Source: Haloplanus rubicundus
Lineage (GTDB): Archaea; Halobacteriota; Halobacteria; Halobacteriales; Haloferacaceae
Direction: 5' to 3'
Assembly (NCBI RefSeq): GCF_003342675.1
Contig: NZ_CP031148.1
Location: 496,001 to 560,000, forward strand
Length of the DNA: 64,000 nucleotides
Shown here piece by piece: positions 51,214 to 59,676 of the stretch. Made by a program: the position numbers and the translations under genes. The notes under the pieces were generated by a model. It had not been told where the DNA came from. It did no database searches and worked only from the letters and a program-made list of their open reading frames with translations. Within the stretch, counting starts at the first letter, position 1. Every line of letters starts with the position of its first letter.

Positions 51214-52713
51214 TTACGCGAGGAAGACGTGCCGCGGCCGGTCGGCGAGCACGTCACGCCCCCACGAGACGGTCTCCGAGAACTCGTCCGAGCGGAAGAA
51301 GTTCATCGCGTCCTCCTTCGAGCGCCACTGGCTGGCGATGAACATGTCGTTCTCGTCCTCGCGGTTGATCATCAGATCCGTCTCGCCGTGGCCCTCCATC
51401 TCGCCCAGCAGGCCGCCGACCGTCTCGAACTTCTCGACGAAGTCCTCGCGGTGTTCCGGCTTGACCGTGTAGAACATGCCCATGGTGCCGAAGCCGGACT
51501 CTTCGCCCGCTCGGCTGACGATGCCGGGGAGTTCGGCGAGGAAGCCGGCGGCGGTGTCCGCCGCGCTCGCGGTGTCCCAGATGCTCACGACCGCCCGCCG
51601 GTCCCGCTCCAGGGCGTCGTACACCGCCGTCTTGACGTGCGTGTCGTAGTGATCGAAGTTCGACCGCAGGCCGTCCACCTCGTCGAACAGGTCGTCCGCG
51701 TCGGCCTCGGAGTAGAGCACCGTCGCGTACACGTCCTCGCCGTGGGGTTTTCCGGCGTAGATGTTCAGGTCGGCGAGTTCGCCGCGGATGTCGTCGTCCG
51801 CGTCGGCGTCCGCGTCGTCGTCCGCGTCGTCGCCGTGCGCCTCGCCGCCGTGATGTGCGTCACCGTCGCCGCCGTGCGCGTCGCCACCGTGCTGTGCACC
51901 ACCCTCGCCGTGGGGATGCTCACCTTCCTCGTCGGTCGGCACCGACTCGCCCGCGAGGAAGGCGGGCAGGTCGCTCGGCGGGAACCGGCGGCCGACGTAG
52001 AACGGCCCGAACTCGCTGTAGCGGGCGCTCGCCTCGTCGTAGCGCATCTCGTAGACGATGTCTTTCAGGTCCGTCGGGTCCTCGGAGAAGAGCGTCACGC
52101 CCCACTCCCAGTCGTCGAGGCCGACAGAGGAGGCGACGATCTGTTTCACTCGCCCGCCGAACTCGCGGCCGTGTTCGCCGTGTTCCTCCATCATCTCCCG
52201 GCGGCGCTCGAAGGGGAGGTCGTACCAGTTGTCCTGCTCGCCCCGCTTCCGGCTCATCGGGTAGAAGCTGACGTACTGGTCCTCGGGAATCGATGGTTCG
52301 AGTTTCCCCTCGATGTACCGTTTGAGACCGGTGTCGACCTCCTCCTCGTCCTCGGCGAAGTAGGCGTCGGAGACGTAGCCGCTCACCTCCGTCACCGAGA
52401 CGTAGGAGGTGGACTGCTCGGTGAAGGCGCCGAGGGCCGTGCGGTCGAACCGCCGTTCCGCCGTCGACAGTGCGTCGAGGGTGGGTCGCAGGTGGACGAT
52501 CAGCAGGTCCGCCTTGTGCCCGACCATGGCGAAGACGGCGGAGGCGCCGTCCTCGACGTCGGCAACCGCCTCGTGGGTGTCGAGATACTCGACCCCCTCC
52601 TCGACGGCCCGGTCGCGCTCCCGTTCGGGGGCGTCACGCCACGCCGCCCAGTCGATCCGCCGGAAGTCGTGCAGTGCGTACCAGCCTTCGTCCGTCTGGG
52701 GTGGTTCGCGCAT
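51214..52713 (-). CDS. pitA: PitA-type heme protein: chlorite-dismutase domain fused to an ABM domain
   Basis: The 499-residue fusion has a chlorite-dismutase/HemQ-like domain (about 1-255; RIDWAAWRDAPERERDRAVE, QYVSFYPMSRKRGEQDNWYD, DDWEWGVTLFSEDPTDLKD) and an antibiotic-monooxygenase-like domain (about 320-499; GMFYTVKPEHREDFVEKFET and MFIASQWRSKEDAMNFFRSD). A His/Asp/Gly-rich linker (HPHGEGGAQHGGDAHGG) joins them. Related HemQ proteins decarboxylate coproheme to heme b; the fused haloarchaeal form is known as PitA. The linker could hold metal. The start at 52713 (MREPPQTDEGW) is chosen; an upstream extension is unlikely. Confidence 0.9.
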   Translation of the reverse strand: MREPPQTDEGWYALHDFRRIDWAAWRDAPERERDRAVEEGVEYLDTHEAVADVEDGASAVFAMVGHKADLLIVHLRPTLDALSTAERRFDRTALGAFTEQSTSYVSVTEVSGYVSDAYFAEDEEEVDTGLKRYIEGKLEPSIPEDQYVSFYPMSRKRGEQDNWYDLPFERRREMMEEHGEHGREFGGRVKQIVASSVGLDDWEWGVTLFSEDPTDLKDIVYEMRYDEASARYSEFGPFYVGRRFPPSDLPAFLAGESVPTDEEGEHPHGEGGAQHGGDAHGGDGDAHHGGEAHGDDADDDADADADDDIRGELADLNIYAGKPHGEDVYATVLYSEADADDLFDEVDGLRSNFDHYDTHVKTAVYDALERDRRAVVSIWDTASAADTAAGFLAELPGIVSRAGEESGFGTMGMFYTVKPEHREDFVEKFETVGGLLGEMEGHGETDLMINREDENDMFIASQWRSKEDAMNFFRSDEFSETVSWGRDVLADRPRHVFLA

Positions 52714-52802
52714 GGCCCTTCGTTGGGACTGGTGGGGTATGGGAGTTGCGTGTCGCCGATGCACACGGCCGTTTTATGCGGTATCACGGCCCACGTGATT
52801 TC

Positions 52803-53033
52803 GTGTCACTGCCGAGCGTCGGCCTCACCCCCGTCACCCAAGCCGCGCTCCTCCTCGCAGTCTGTCTCCTCGCCCTCGCGGCCATCGCCCTCCAGTTCGC
52901 CAAGGTACGGGCGCTGTACGGCGGCGAGTCGACCGCCGAGCGCGTCAACTGTCCGTCGTGTGGAGCGCGGACGCCCGTCGACAGTACGTGCGAGTACTGC
53001 GAGGAACCGCTGGAGGACGGTGCGGAGGGATGA
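52803..53033 (+). CDS. Small membrane-anchored zinc-ribbon protein
   Basis: The 76-residue protein has one N-terminal membrane helix (QAALLLAVCLLALAAIALQF) and a C-terminal zinc ribbon (NCPSCGARTP and CEYCEEPL). The function is unknown. The TATA-like ttttatg at 52771-52777 puts transcription start near 52800, so the GTG at 52803 (VSLPSVGLTP) is likely a leaderless start; the ATG at 52776 lies inside the TATA box and is rejected. Confidence 0.7.
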   Translation: MSLPSVGLTPVTQAALLLAVCLLALAAIALQFAKVRALYGGESTAERVNCPSCGARTPVDSTCEYCEEPLEDGAEG

Positions 53034-53095
53034 GTGTGGGGACGGCGAGCGGGCCGAGGGCCGACCGCAGGGAGGCCCGTCGGCTTTTGATCGAG

Positions 53096-53137
53096 CTTTT
53101 ACCAGGGAGCGAGCGGAGCGAGCGACCGCAGTAAAAG
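53096..53137 (+). repeat. Mirrored hairpin with AGGGAG...CGACCG centre between convergent genes
   Basis: CTTTTAC (53096-53102) pairs with GTAAAAG (53131-53137). The 28-base centre contains AGGGAG (53104-53109), GCGAGCGGAGCGAGCG-type purines and CGACCG (53123-53128), as in the tRNA-Cys and tRNA-Gly tails, but no tRNA is near. It lies between the ends of two convergent genes and has T-runs on both strands, so it may serve as a bidirectional terminator. Confidence 0.7.
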
Positions 53138-53143
53138 GTCGGT

Positions 53144-54925
53144 TTACAGGAGCTGCGGCCCGAAGATCATCAGGATGAGCGAGACGAGCATCGTCAGCCC
53201 GATGCTGGTGGTGATGGTCCGCACCACGCGGGGAGAGTCGGAGACGGGAAGTCGGGACACCACCGCCTCGGCGCCCATCCGCAGGATGCGCCCGCCGTCG
53301 AGGGGATAGCCGGGGATGCAGTTGAACAGGCCGAGCTGGAGGTTGACCCACGCCGCCCAGAAGAGCGTGTTCGCGAGGATGAAGACGCCGTCGCCGAGCG
53401 GAGCGAGCGGTCCCTGCACGACGTAGAAGTTCGTCACGGCGGGCGTGAATCCGGGGAAGTTCGGAATCCCGAGGACGATGGAGGCGAGCGGGAGGACGAG
53501 CGCGACGTAGACCAGCGCGAACGCCGAGTCGGTCAGGCCGCCGAAGGCCGCGCCACCCTCGCCGCCCGACCCGCCGAGCAGTTCGAGGTAGGTGCCGGCG
53601 GGGTAGGATCGAACGCCGAAGTCGGTGATCAGGAGCCCACTGGTGCCGGGGAAGATGTCGACGCCGATGAAGCCGTTGCCGTCCCGCGGGTTCTCGCCGA
53701 GGGTCACCTGATACGTCTCGAACTCGCCGTCGACGTAGGCGCGGACGGGGACGCGGTCACCCTCTCGGTAGCCGTCGAGTACTCGCGCCAAGTCCGTCGA
53801 CGACGTGACCCGCTCGCCGTCGATGCCCGTGACGATCATCGTGGCGTTCGTCGGCGCGCTGGCGTTGGCGAGCGGTCCGTCGGGGGCGACTCCGGTGATG
53901 TACGCCCCCACCGGAATCGTGCGCTCGCCGGCCGTCGTCTCGATGCGGGCGAACTCGTCGCCGGCGACCGCGTCCCGGAACTCGCCGCGGGTGTGGACCG
54001 GCGTGCCGTTGACCGCCGTCACCTCGATGGGGTCGTCCTCGACGGTCAGGTTCGCGGGGTTGCCGCCGACGCTCCCGACCACCGTGAGCGAGCGCTCGAC
54101 TCGAACCGTCCGTTCCCCGTCGATTTCGACGGCGACGGTCCGCTCCTCCGTAGCGAGGAGGGCGTCGTCTAGGTCGCGTTCGGTCGTGACGTTGGCGCCC
54201 GCGACGGCCGTGATGCGGTCGCCGTGGTCGACGCCGGCGGCCGAGGCGGGCGACCCCGCGTACGCCCCGTCGACGGCGACGCCGGGGGCGACGCCGACGG
54301 CGGCGATGACCGGCCCGAACAGGAGCGCGAAGGCGACGGCCGTGAGCACGAAGTTGTTGGTCACGCCCGCCGCGAACATCCGGGTGCGACCGCCGCGGTT
54401 GGCGTTCCGCTGACTCTCCTCGTCGGGTTCGACGAACGCTCCGATGGGGATGAAGGCCAGAAAGACGAGGCCCATCGATTCGATGTCGATGTCCTCGACG
54501 CGACAGAGGAGGCCGTGGCCGCCCTCGTGGACGACGAGGCCGACGAGCAGGCCGAAGACGATTTCGGGGGCGACGGCCAGCGGGAGGAAGTCGTTGACGC
54601 CGGGGACGACGAGGAAGTTCTGTGGCTGGTTGACCGCCGACGGCGCCGGCGGATTCTGCAGAATGCTCAGCGCCTGCACGAGTAGCAGGAGGAACATCCC
54701 GCCCATGATGACCAGGGCGACGCCGACGCCGACGTTGCTGTACGCGCGCCAGAAGCGTCTGGGCCGCGCGAGACGGGTGAGGAGGGCGCGCCCACGACGG
54801 GTGTGAATCGTCGCAATCGGCCCCTGTAGTCGCACGGCGTCGGGGAGGTAGCCGCGAATCTGGAGGGCCTTCGCCACGAGGGAGTAGACGAGGACGCCGA
54901 CGAGCACCCACAGCAGCGTGTTCAT
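53144..54925 (-). CDS. Site-2 protease family (M50) intramembrane metalloprotease
   Basis: The 593-residue protein has N-terminal membrane helices, the zinc motif VVHEGGHGLL (His 133, Glu 134, His 137), more helices, two PDZ-like domains (about 225-300 and 305-410; AGSPASAAGVDHGDRITAVA, TGIDGERVTSSTDLARVLDG) and a late helix with NCIPGYPLDGGRILRMGAE, providing the third zinc ligand Asp. It should cut membrane-spanning substrates such as anti-sigma-like regulators; archaeal targets are unknown. It starts at 54925 (MNTLLWVLVG). Confidence 0.92.
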   Translation of the reverse strand: MNTLLWVLVGVLVYSLVAKALQIRGYLPDAVRLQGPIATIHTRRGRALLTRLARPRRFWRAYSNVGVGVALVIMGGMFLLLLVQALSILQNPPAPSAVNQPQNFLVVPGVNDFLPLAVAPEIVFGLLVGLVVHEGGHGLLCRVEDIDIESMGLVFLAFIPIGAFVEPDEESQRNANRGGRTRMFAAGVTNNFVLTAVAFALLFGPVIAAVGVAPGVAVDGAYAGSPASAAGVDHGDRITAVAGANVTTERDLDDALLATEERTVAVEIDGERTVRVERSLTVVGSVGGNPANLTVEDDPIEVTAVNGTPVHTRGEFRDAVAGDEFARIETTAGERTIPVGAYITGVAPDGPLANASAPTNATMIVTGIDGERVTSSTDLARVLDGYREGDRVPVRAYVDGEFETYQVTLGENPRDGNGFIGVDIFPGTSGLLITDFGVRSYPAGTYLELLGGSGGEGGAAFGGLTDSAFALVYVALVLPLASIVLGIPNFPGFTPAVTNFYVVQGPLAPLGDGVFILANTLFWAAWVNLQLGLFNCIPGYPLDGGRILRMGAEAVVSRLPVSDSPRVVRTITTSIGLTMLVSLILMIFGPQLL

Positions 54926-54970
54926 CTACCCGAGCGAAGGCCGCGACGGCAAAAGGCGTTCGGATACCGT

Positions 54971-55663
54971 CTACGCCTCGGGGTGCTCGACACCGAGTTC
55001 GGAAAGCAGCGTCCGCGCCGCCGCGGCCGAGGAGCCGGGGCCGCGGGCGGTTACGAGGTCACCGTCCACCGTGACCGAGGTGTCGGCGTCGAGTTCGGCG
55101 TCCCAGTTCGCGCCGGCCGCTTTCACCTCGTCTTCGACCCAGTACGGCAGTTTCCGACCGTCGGGCATCAGATCCCGCTCGTCGACGATGCCCTCCTCCC
55201 ACGCGTTCGGGAAGCCGGTCACGTTCCGGCCGGCGACGAGGAAATCGCCGGCCGAATCGCGGGTAAAGGCGAGGATGCCGACGGCGTGACAGACGACGAG
55301 CGCTTTCCCCGATCCCTCCACGGCCTCGCGGAGCAGGTCGCGGGCGTGGCGGTCCTGATTCACGTCCCACTCGGTGCCGTGGCCGCCGGGGAAGACGACG
55401 GCGTCGAAGTCGGCGGCGTCGACTTCCGTGATCTGGGTCGGATCGTTCAGCCGCTCGTCGGACTCGTGGACCTCGCGGACGCGCTCGGCCATCTCCTCGC
55501 CGACGTTGGCGGGGTCGACCGACCGCTCGTCGACGACCGGCGGCTCGCCCGTCGGCGTCGCGACGGTCACGTCGACGCCCGCCGAATCGAGCGTGGTCAG
55601 CGGCTCGATACACTCCTCTCCCCAGTATCCTTCCTCGCTGACGACGAACAGTGTGGATGGCAT
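54971..55663 (-). CDS. DJ-1/PfpI family protein (class I glutamine amidotransferase-like)
   Basis: The 230-residue protein has the Hsp31/DJ-1 fold: FVVSEEGYWGEECIEPLTTL, FDAVVFPGGHGTEWDV and the nucleophile elbow ALVVCHAVGILAFT with Cys followed by His. A conserved Glu near the first strand (EEGYWGEE) fits the family. Such proteins act as chaperones, deglycases or glyoxalase-III-like enzymes. The start at 55663 gives the normal first strand (MPSTLFVVSEEG). Confidence 0.9.
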   Translation of the reverse strand: MPSTLFVVSEEGYWGEECIEPLTTLDSAGVDVTVATPTGEPPVVDERSVDPANVGEEMAERVREVHESDERLNDPTQITEVDAADFDAVVFPGGHGTEWDVNQDRHARDLLREAVEGSGKALVVCHAVGILAFTRDSAGDFLVAGRNVTGFPNAWEEGIVDERDLMPDGRKLPYWVEDEVKAAGANWDAELDADTSVTVDGDLVTARGPGSSAAAARTLLSELGVEHPEA

Positions 55664-55757
55664 GCGGCGGGGCTTGGGCCGTGAGGACTAAAGGGCCCGC
55701 GATGGGCGTCGTCGCGAAGCCGCGCGGCTTTTTCCCGCTGGACGCCAAGCCCGACAC

Positions 55758-56171
55758 ATGACACGCTTCGACGCGGCCGACACCGCGGAGCGCCGCAAGC
55801 TGTTCGCGGAGGCGGTGCTCGCCCACCGAAATCGCGGGAGTCAGTTCTGCACCATCGAGGTCGACCCCGCGGACGCACCGGGGGTGAACGCCGACGACGA
55901 GGAGCCCGCGCCGGTTCCCTGGATTCAGTTCGCCGAGAAGACGTTCAACCTCGACTGCACCGACGCGGAGCTCGACCGCCTCAAGGGCCTCCTCGACGAC
56001 TTCCCCGAGTGTCGCATCGAGCGGATCGAACGGCCCGAGGAGGCGGAGGGGGCGAACGTCCGGATCACCGCCCGGTCGGACGCGAACCGACTGGGGCAGT
56101 TCGCGGACCGTGCCCTGCAGGTCACGTTCGGTCTCGACGACGACTACCGAGCATGGGTAACACAGGTGTAA
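55758..56171 (+). CDS. Haloarchaeal hypothetical protein, 137 aa
   Basis: The acidic soluble protein has a helix-rich start (AERRKLFAEAVLAHRNRGSQ), then FCTIEVD and WIQFAEKTFNLDCTDAELDR followed by alternating strand and helix to the end (VTFGLDDDYRAWVTQV). I recognise no named domain. The T-rich ctttttcc near 55728 sits at leaderless distance from the ATG at 55758. It is divergent from the DJ-1 gene. Confidence 0.72.
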   Translation: MTRFDAADTAERRKLFAEAVLAHRNRGSQFCTIEVDPADAPGVNADDEEPAPVPWIQFAEKTFNLDCTDAELDRLKGLLDDFPECRIERIERPEEAEGANVRITARSDANRLGQFADRALQVTFGLDDDYRAWVTQV

Positions 56172-56271
56172 CGTGGGCGTCAGGGGGAAGGGTGATGGTC
56201 GTCCGCCGTTACAGGCCGTATAATGAACGTGCACTGGACGCGGCTCCGTCGAACGATCGGGAGGCTGGCCC

Positions 56272-56748
56272 GTGACTGACTCGACAGACCCGCCCGGTAT
56301 CCTGTCGCGGCCGCTCGTGCCGGTGGCGAGCGAGGACGACGCCGTCGAAACCTGTCGGACCGCCTTCCCACGGATCGCCGCCGCGGGCGGCCGGCCGGTG
56401 GTCGTCCACGTCATCGAGAAGGCGGGTGGTGCCCCGGACAAGGCGTCGGTCGAACAGCGGAAAGCGGCGGCCGAGGAGGCGTTCGCCGCCGTCCGCGACT
56501 GCGCGGCCGACTACGGCCTCGACGTCGAGACGGAGGTTCGATACGGGACGGACGTGGTCGACGCCATCGTCGCGGCGGCAGCCGACGCCGACGCGAGCGC
56601 CATCGTCTTCCACCCTCGCGGTGTGTCGTGGCTGCTCGACCTCCTGACTGGCGACGTGCGCGACAGGCTGATCGCGGAGAGCGACCGGCCGGTGGTCGTG
56701 TTGCCGGACGAGACGGACGACGGCGCGGGCGCGGAGGACGACCAGTGA
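56272..56748 (+). CDS. Universal stress protein domain protein
   Basis: The 158-residue protein is a single USP domain: RPLVPVASEDDAVETC, VVHVIEKAGG, the long helix SVEQRKAAAEEAFAAVRDCA and VVVLPDE at the end. The ATP-binding G-x2-G-x9-G(S/T) motif is altered (FHPRGVSWLLDLLTGDVRDR), so ATP binding is doubtful. GTG at 56272 is preceded by a TATA-like gtataatg at 56218-56225. Its TGA overlaps the transporter's GTG, so the pair is translationally coupled and may regulate transport. Confidence 0.87.
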   Translation: MTDSTDPPGILSRPLVPVASEDDAVETCRTAFPRIAAAGGRPVVVHVIEKAGGAPDKASVEQRKAAAEEAFAAVRDCAADYGLDVETEVRYGTDVVDAIVAAAADADASAIVFHPRGVSWLLDLLTGDVRDRLIAESDRPVVVLPDETDDGAGAEDDQ

Positions 56749-58973
56749 GCGACGAGGAACTCGCCAAGGACCTCGGCCCGCTCGCCGCCCTCACCATCGG
56801 CGTCGGGACGATGATCGGCGCGGGCATCTTCGTGTTGCCCCGGACGGCGATCAGTCAGGCCGGCTCCTTCGCGGTGGTCGCGTTCGTCCTCGGCGGCGCC
56901 ATCGCGCTGTTGACCGCCTTCTCGGCCAGCGAACTCGGGACGGCGATGCCCAAATCCGGCGGCGCGTACTACTACGTCAACCACGCACTCGGGCCGCTCT
57001 TTGGCTCCGTCGCGGGGTGGGCCAACTGGCTCGGTCTCGCCTTCGCCTCCGCGTTCTACATGGTCGGTTTCGGGCAGTACATCCAGCAGATATTCGGTCT
57101 CACAGGGACGGTGGGGATCGGTCCGATCGCGCTCGATCCGGTGAAGATCATCGCCCTCGTCGGCGCCGTGCTGTTCATCGCCATCAACTACGTCGGCGCG
57201 AAGGAGACGGGCCGCCTCCAGAACGTCATCGTCATCGTCCTCGTGGGCATCCTCGCCGTCTTCACCGCGTACGGCGCGCTCCGAGCCGATCCGGCGAACC
57301 TACCGCCGGCGGCGACGTTCACGGACACGATGGCCGTGACCGGCATCATCTTCGTCTCCTATCTCGGCTTCGTCCAGATTACGAGCGTCGCCGAGGAGAT
57401 CAAAGACCCCGGTCGGAACCTCCCGCGAGCGGTCATCGGGAGCGTCCTCCTCGTGACGGTCATCTACGCGCTCGTGCTGGTGACGATGGCCGCCGCGGTG
57501 GAACAGGGGTTCATCAACGCGCTCCCGACCGAACAGATCGCCGTCGTCGAGGTTGCGCGGCTCCTCCTCGGTCCCGCCGGCGCCATCGCCATGCTGCTCG
57601 GCGGCCTGCTGGCCACAGCCTCCAGCGCCAACGCCTCGATCCTCGCCTCCTCGCGCATCAACTTCGCGATGGGGCGGGACGGCATCGTCAGCGAGTCGCT
57701 CAACGAGATCCACCCCCGGTTCGTCACGCCCTACCGCGCCATCGCCATCACCGGCGCCCTGATCGTTCTCTTCATCGCCGCGGGGACCGTCGAGACGCTG
57801 GCCGCGATGGGTAGCGTCCTCCACCTGGTCATCTACGCCCTCCTCAACGTCGCCCTGATCGTGATGCGCGAAGCCGACCCCTCGGACTACGATCCGGACT
57901 ACACGATTCCGCTCTACCCGGTCGTCCCGATCCTCGGGGCGCTCACGGCGCTGGGGCTGATCGTCTTCATCGCGCCGCTGGTGATCGCACTGAGCGCCGT
58001 CCTCGTCGCCGGCGCGGTCGTCTGGTACTTCGGCTACGCTCGCTCCCGCGCCACCAAGCAGGGCGTGCTCTCCGAGTACATCCTCGACCGCGCGGAGCGG
58101 ATGCCCGCCGCCGCCGTCGACGCCGCGACGAGCGTTCAGCCCGACGGCGGCGAGTATCGGGTGATGGTGCCACTCGCCAACCCCGAACACGAGCGGGACC
58201 TGATCGAGCTCGCGAGCACCGTCGCCAAGGAACGCGGCGGCAAGGTCGTCGCCACTCACATCATCACGGTGCCGGACCAGACGGCGCTGGAGCGGGCGAA
58301 GGGCCGCTCCGACGAAATCGACGAAACCTCGAAACACCTGCTCGACCGGGCGCGCGAGGACGCCGAGACGTTCGGCGTCGAGGTGGAGACCCACACCATC
58401 CTCTCGCACCGCTCCTACGAGGCCATCTTCGACGCGGCACACACCCACGACGCCGACCTCGTGGTGATGGGCTGGAGTCCCGGCGCCCACGGCGCCCCCG
58501 GCCGCGTCGAGGGGACGATGGACGAACTCGTCCGCTCCCTGCCCTGCGACATGCTGGTGTTGAACGACCGCGGGTTCGACCCCTCGCGGATCGTCGTTCC
58601 CACCGCGGGCGGTCCCGACTCCGAACTCGCCGCGGAGGTGGCCGCGCTCCTCCGTCTGACCAACGACGCCGAGGTGCGGGTCCTCCACGTCGCCGACGAC
58701 GTGGCCGAGGGCGAGGCGTTCCTCGAGGAGTGGGCGGCCGCAAACGACCTCGAAGGCGCCGAACTCGTCGTCCGCTCCGGCGACGTGGAGGCCGCCATCG
58801 AGGCGGAGGCCGAAGACGCGACGATGCTCATCATCGGCGCGACCGAACGCGGCCTGCTCTCCCGGCTGGTCCGGGGGGCGCTCGTCCTCGACGTGGTGAA
58901 CGACGTGGACTGTTCGGTCCTGCTGGCCGAGCGGAAACGGGATCGGGGGCTGCTCGAACGGCTGTTCGGGTAG
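56745..58973 (+). CDS. APC-family amino acid permease with two C-terminal USP domains
   Basis: The 742-residue protein joins a twelve-helix APC permease (residues 1-440; GVGTMIGAGIFVLPRTA with the substrate-binding glycine motif, FSASELGTAMPKSGGAYYYV) with two universal-stress-like domains (about 470-600, YRVMVPLANPEHERDLIELA, and 610-742, SRIVVPTAGGPDSELAAEVA). Fused USP domains probably sense ATP or energy state and modulate uptake. Substrate is unknown. The GTG at 56745 overlaps the preceding USP stop. Confidence 0.92.
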   Translation: MSDEELAKDLGPLAALTIGVGTMIGAGIFVLPRTAISQAGSFAVVAFVLGGAIALLTAFSASELGTAMPKSGGAYYYVNHALGPLFGSVAGWANWLGLAFASAFYMVGFGQYIQQIFGLTGTVGIGPIALDPVKIIALVGAVLFIAINYVGAKETGRLQNVIVIVLVGILAVFTAYGALRADPANLPPAATFTDTMAVTGIIFVSYLGFVQITSVAEEIKDPGRNLPRAVIGSVLLVTVIYALVLVTMAAAVEQGFINALPTEQIAVVEVARLLLGPAGAIAMLLGGLLATASSANASILASSRINFAMGRDGIVSESLNEIHPRFVTPYRAIAITGALIVLFIAAGTVETLAAMGSVLHLVIYALLNVALIVMREADPSDYDPDYTIPLYPVVPILGALTALGLIVFIAPLVIALSAVLVAGAVVWYFGYARSRATKQGVLSEYILDRAERMPAAAVDAATSVQPDGGEYRVMVPLANPEHERDLIELASTVAKERGGKVVATHIITVPDQTALERAKGRSDEIDETSKHLLDRAREDAETFGVEVETHTILSHRSYEAIFDAAHTHDADLVVMGWSPGAHGAPGRVEGTMDELVRSLPCDMLVLNDRGFDPSRIVVPTAGGPDSELAAEVAALLRLTNDAEVRVLHVADDVAEGEAFLEEWAAANDLEGAELVVRSGDVEAAIEAEAEDATMLIIGATERGLLSRLVRGALVLDVVNDVDCSVLLAERKRDRGLLERLFG

Positions 58974-58974
58974 C

Positions 58975-59358
58975 TCAGTACTCGACCGTTTCGAGGTCGG
59001 CGACGCGGTCGAAGTGATCGTCGCGCGTGACGATGCTGGCGCCGTTGTGACGACAGACGCCCGCGATGAGCGTGTCACCGAGATTGACTCGGTCGCCCGC
59101 ATCGAGGAGTTCGGCCTCGACGAGCGCCGCTTCACGGGCCGCCGGCTCCGTCAACGGGAGCGGTTCGATCCAGTCGAGGCCGGAGGCAGCGCGGTCGATT
59201 CCCTCTCGACCGTCGGTGCGTGCGGCGCCCCGATACACCTCGAACAGCGCCAGCGACGGCGCGAAGAAGGGTTTGTCGGCGTTCTCGCGCAAATACGCCG
59301 CGGCGGCAGGGACACCGTCGAGGTAGTCCAGTAGGAAACTGGTGTCGAGGGCGATCAT
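58975..59358 (-). CDS. vapC: VapC-type PIN toxin
   Basis: The 127-residue protein has the VapC acidic set: IALDTSFLLDYL (Asp 5), ALFEVYRGA (Glu), RVNLGDTLIAG (Asp) and IVTRDDHFDRV (Asp pair). VapC toxins are RNases that cut tRNA or rRNA. Its ATG overlaps the antitoxin stop by four bases, the usual vapBC coupling. It ends just after the APC transporter gene in convergent orientation. Confidence 0.92.
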   Translation of the reverse strand: MIALDTSFLLDYLDGVPAAAAYLRENADKPFFAPSLALFEVYRGAARTDGREGIDRAASGLDWIEPLPLTEPAAREAALVEAELLDAGDRVNLGDTLIAGVCRHNGASIVTRDDHFDRVADLETVEY

Positions 59359-59579
59359 CGCTCGGCTCGGTTCCGAAGGTCGTCGTCCAACTCCGCTCGC
59401 GTCCCCTCGACAGCCTCGCGGAATCCCGGTGTGCCCGCCATCGATCCGAACCCCTTCAGCAGGTCGCGCTCGCTCCCCGTGAGGCGGAGAATGGTGTCGG
59501 TGAAGCTCTCGCCGTCCCGCTTGTGTTCCTTCAGCCGCTCGTACGCCTCGTCGGTGATGGTGAGGCTCTTCGTCCCCAT
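59355..59579 (-). CDS. vapB: VapB-type antitoxin
   Basis: The 74-residue protein has a short N-terminal DNA-binding strand (MGTKSLTITDEAYERLKEHK, ribbon-helix-helix/AbrB-like) and a helical toxin-binding tail. It should neutralise VapC and bind the operon's palindrome to repress transcription. The ATG at 59579 adjoins a perfect inverted repeat (59579-59598). Divergent from mutS. Confidence 0.88.
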   Translation of the reverse strand: MGTKSLTITDEAYERLKEHKRDGESFTDTILRLTGSERDLLKGFGSMAGTPGFREAVEGTRAELDDDLRNRAER

Positions 59580-59598
59580 ACGTCTACACGTAGACGTA
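59579..59598 (-). promoter_or_regulatory. Palindromic operator of vapBC
   Basis: TACGTCTAC-AC-GTAGACGTA is a perfect 9-base inverted repeat with a two-base centre, starting at the vapB start codon. It overlaps the expected transcription start, 25 bases from the TATA-like cttatta (59605-59611 on the plus strand). This is where an autorepressing VapBC complex would bind. Confidence 0.7.
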
Positions 59599-59604
59599 CA
59601 TGCA

Positions 59605-59611
59605 CTTATTA
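59605..59611 (-). promoter_or_regulatory. TATA box of vapBC
   Basis: On the minus strand taataag lies about 26-32 bases before the vapB ATG, giving a leaderless or nearly leaderless transcript starting within the palindrome. Confidence 0.55.
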
Positions 59612-59645
59612 CTCGCGGCGGCGGGGAGTCGCCCCGACCCTGACG

Positions 59646-59653
59646 GTTTTTAT
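59646..59653 (+). promoter_or_regulatory. TATA box of mutS
   Basis: The tttttatc stretch lies 24-31 bases before the ATG at 59677, so mutS is probably transcribed without a leader. Confidence 0.6.
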
Positions 59654-59676
59654 CTCTCGACCGCCCGGTAGCGGGT

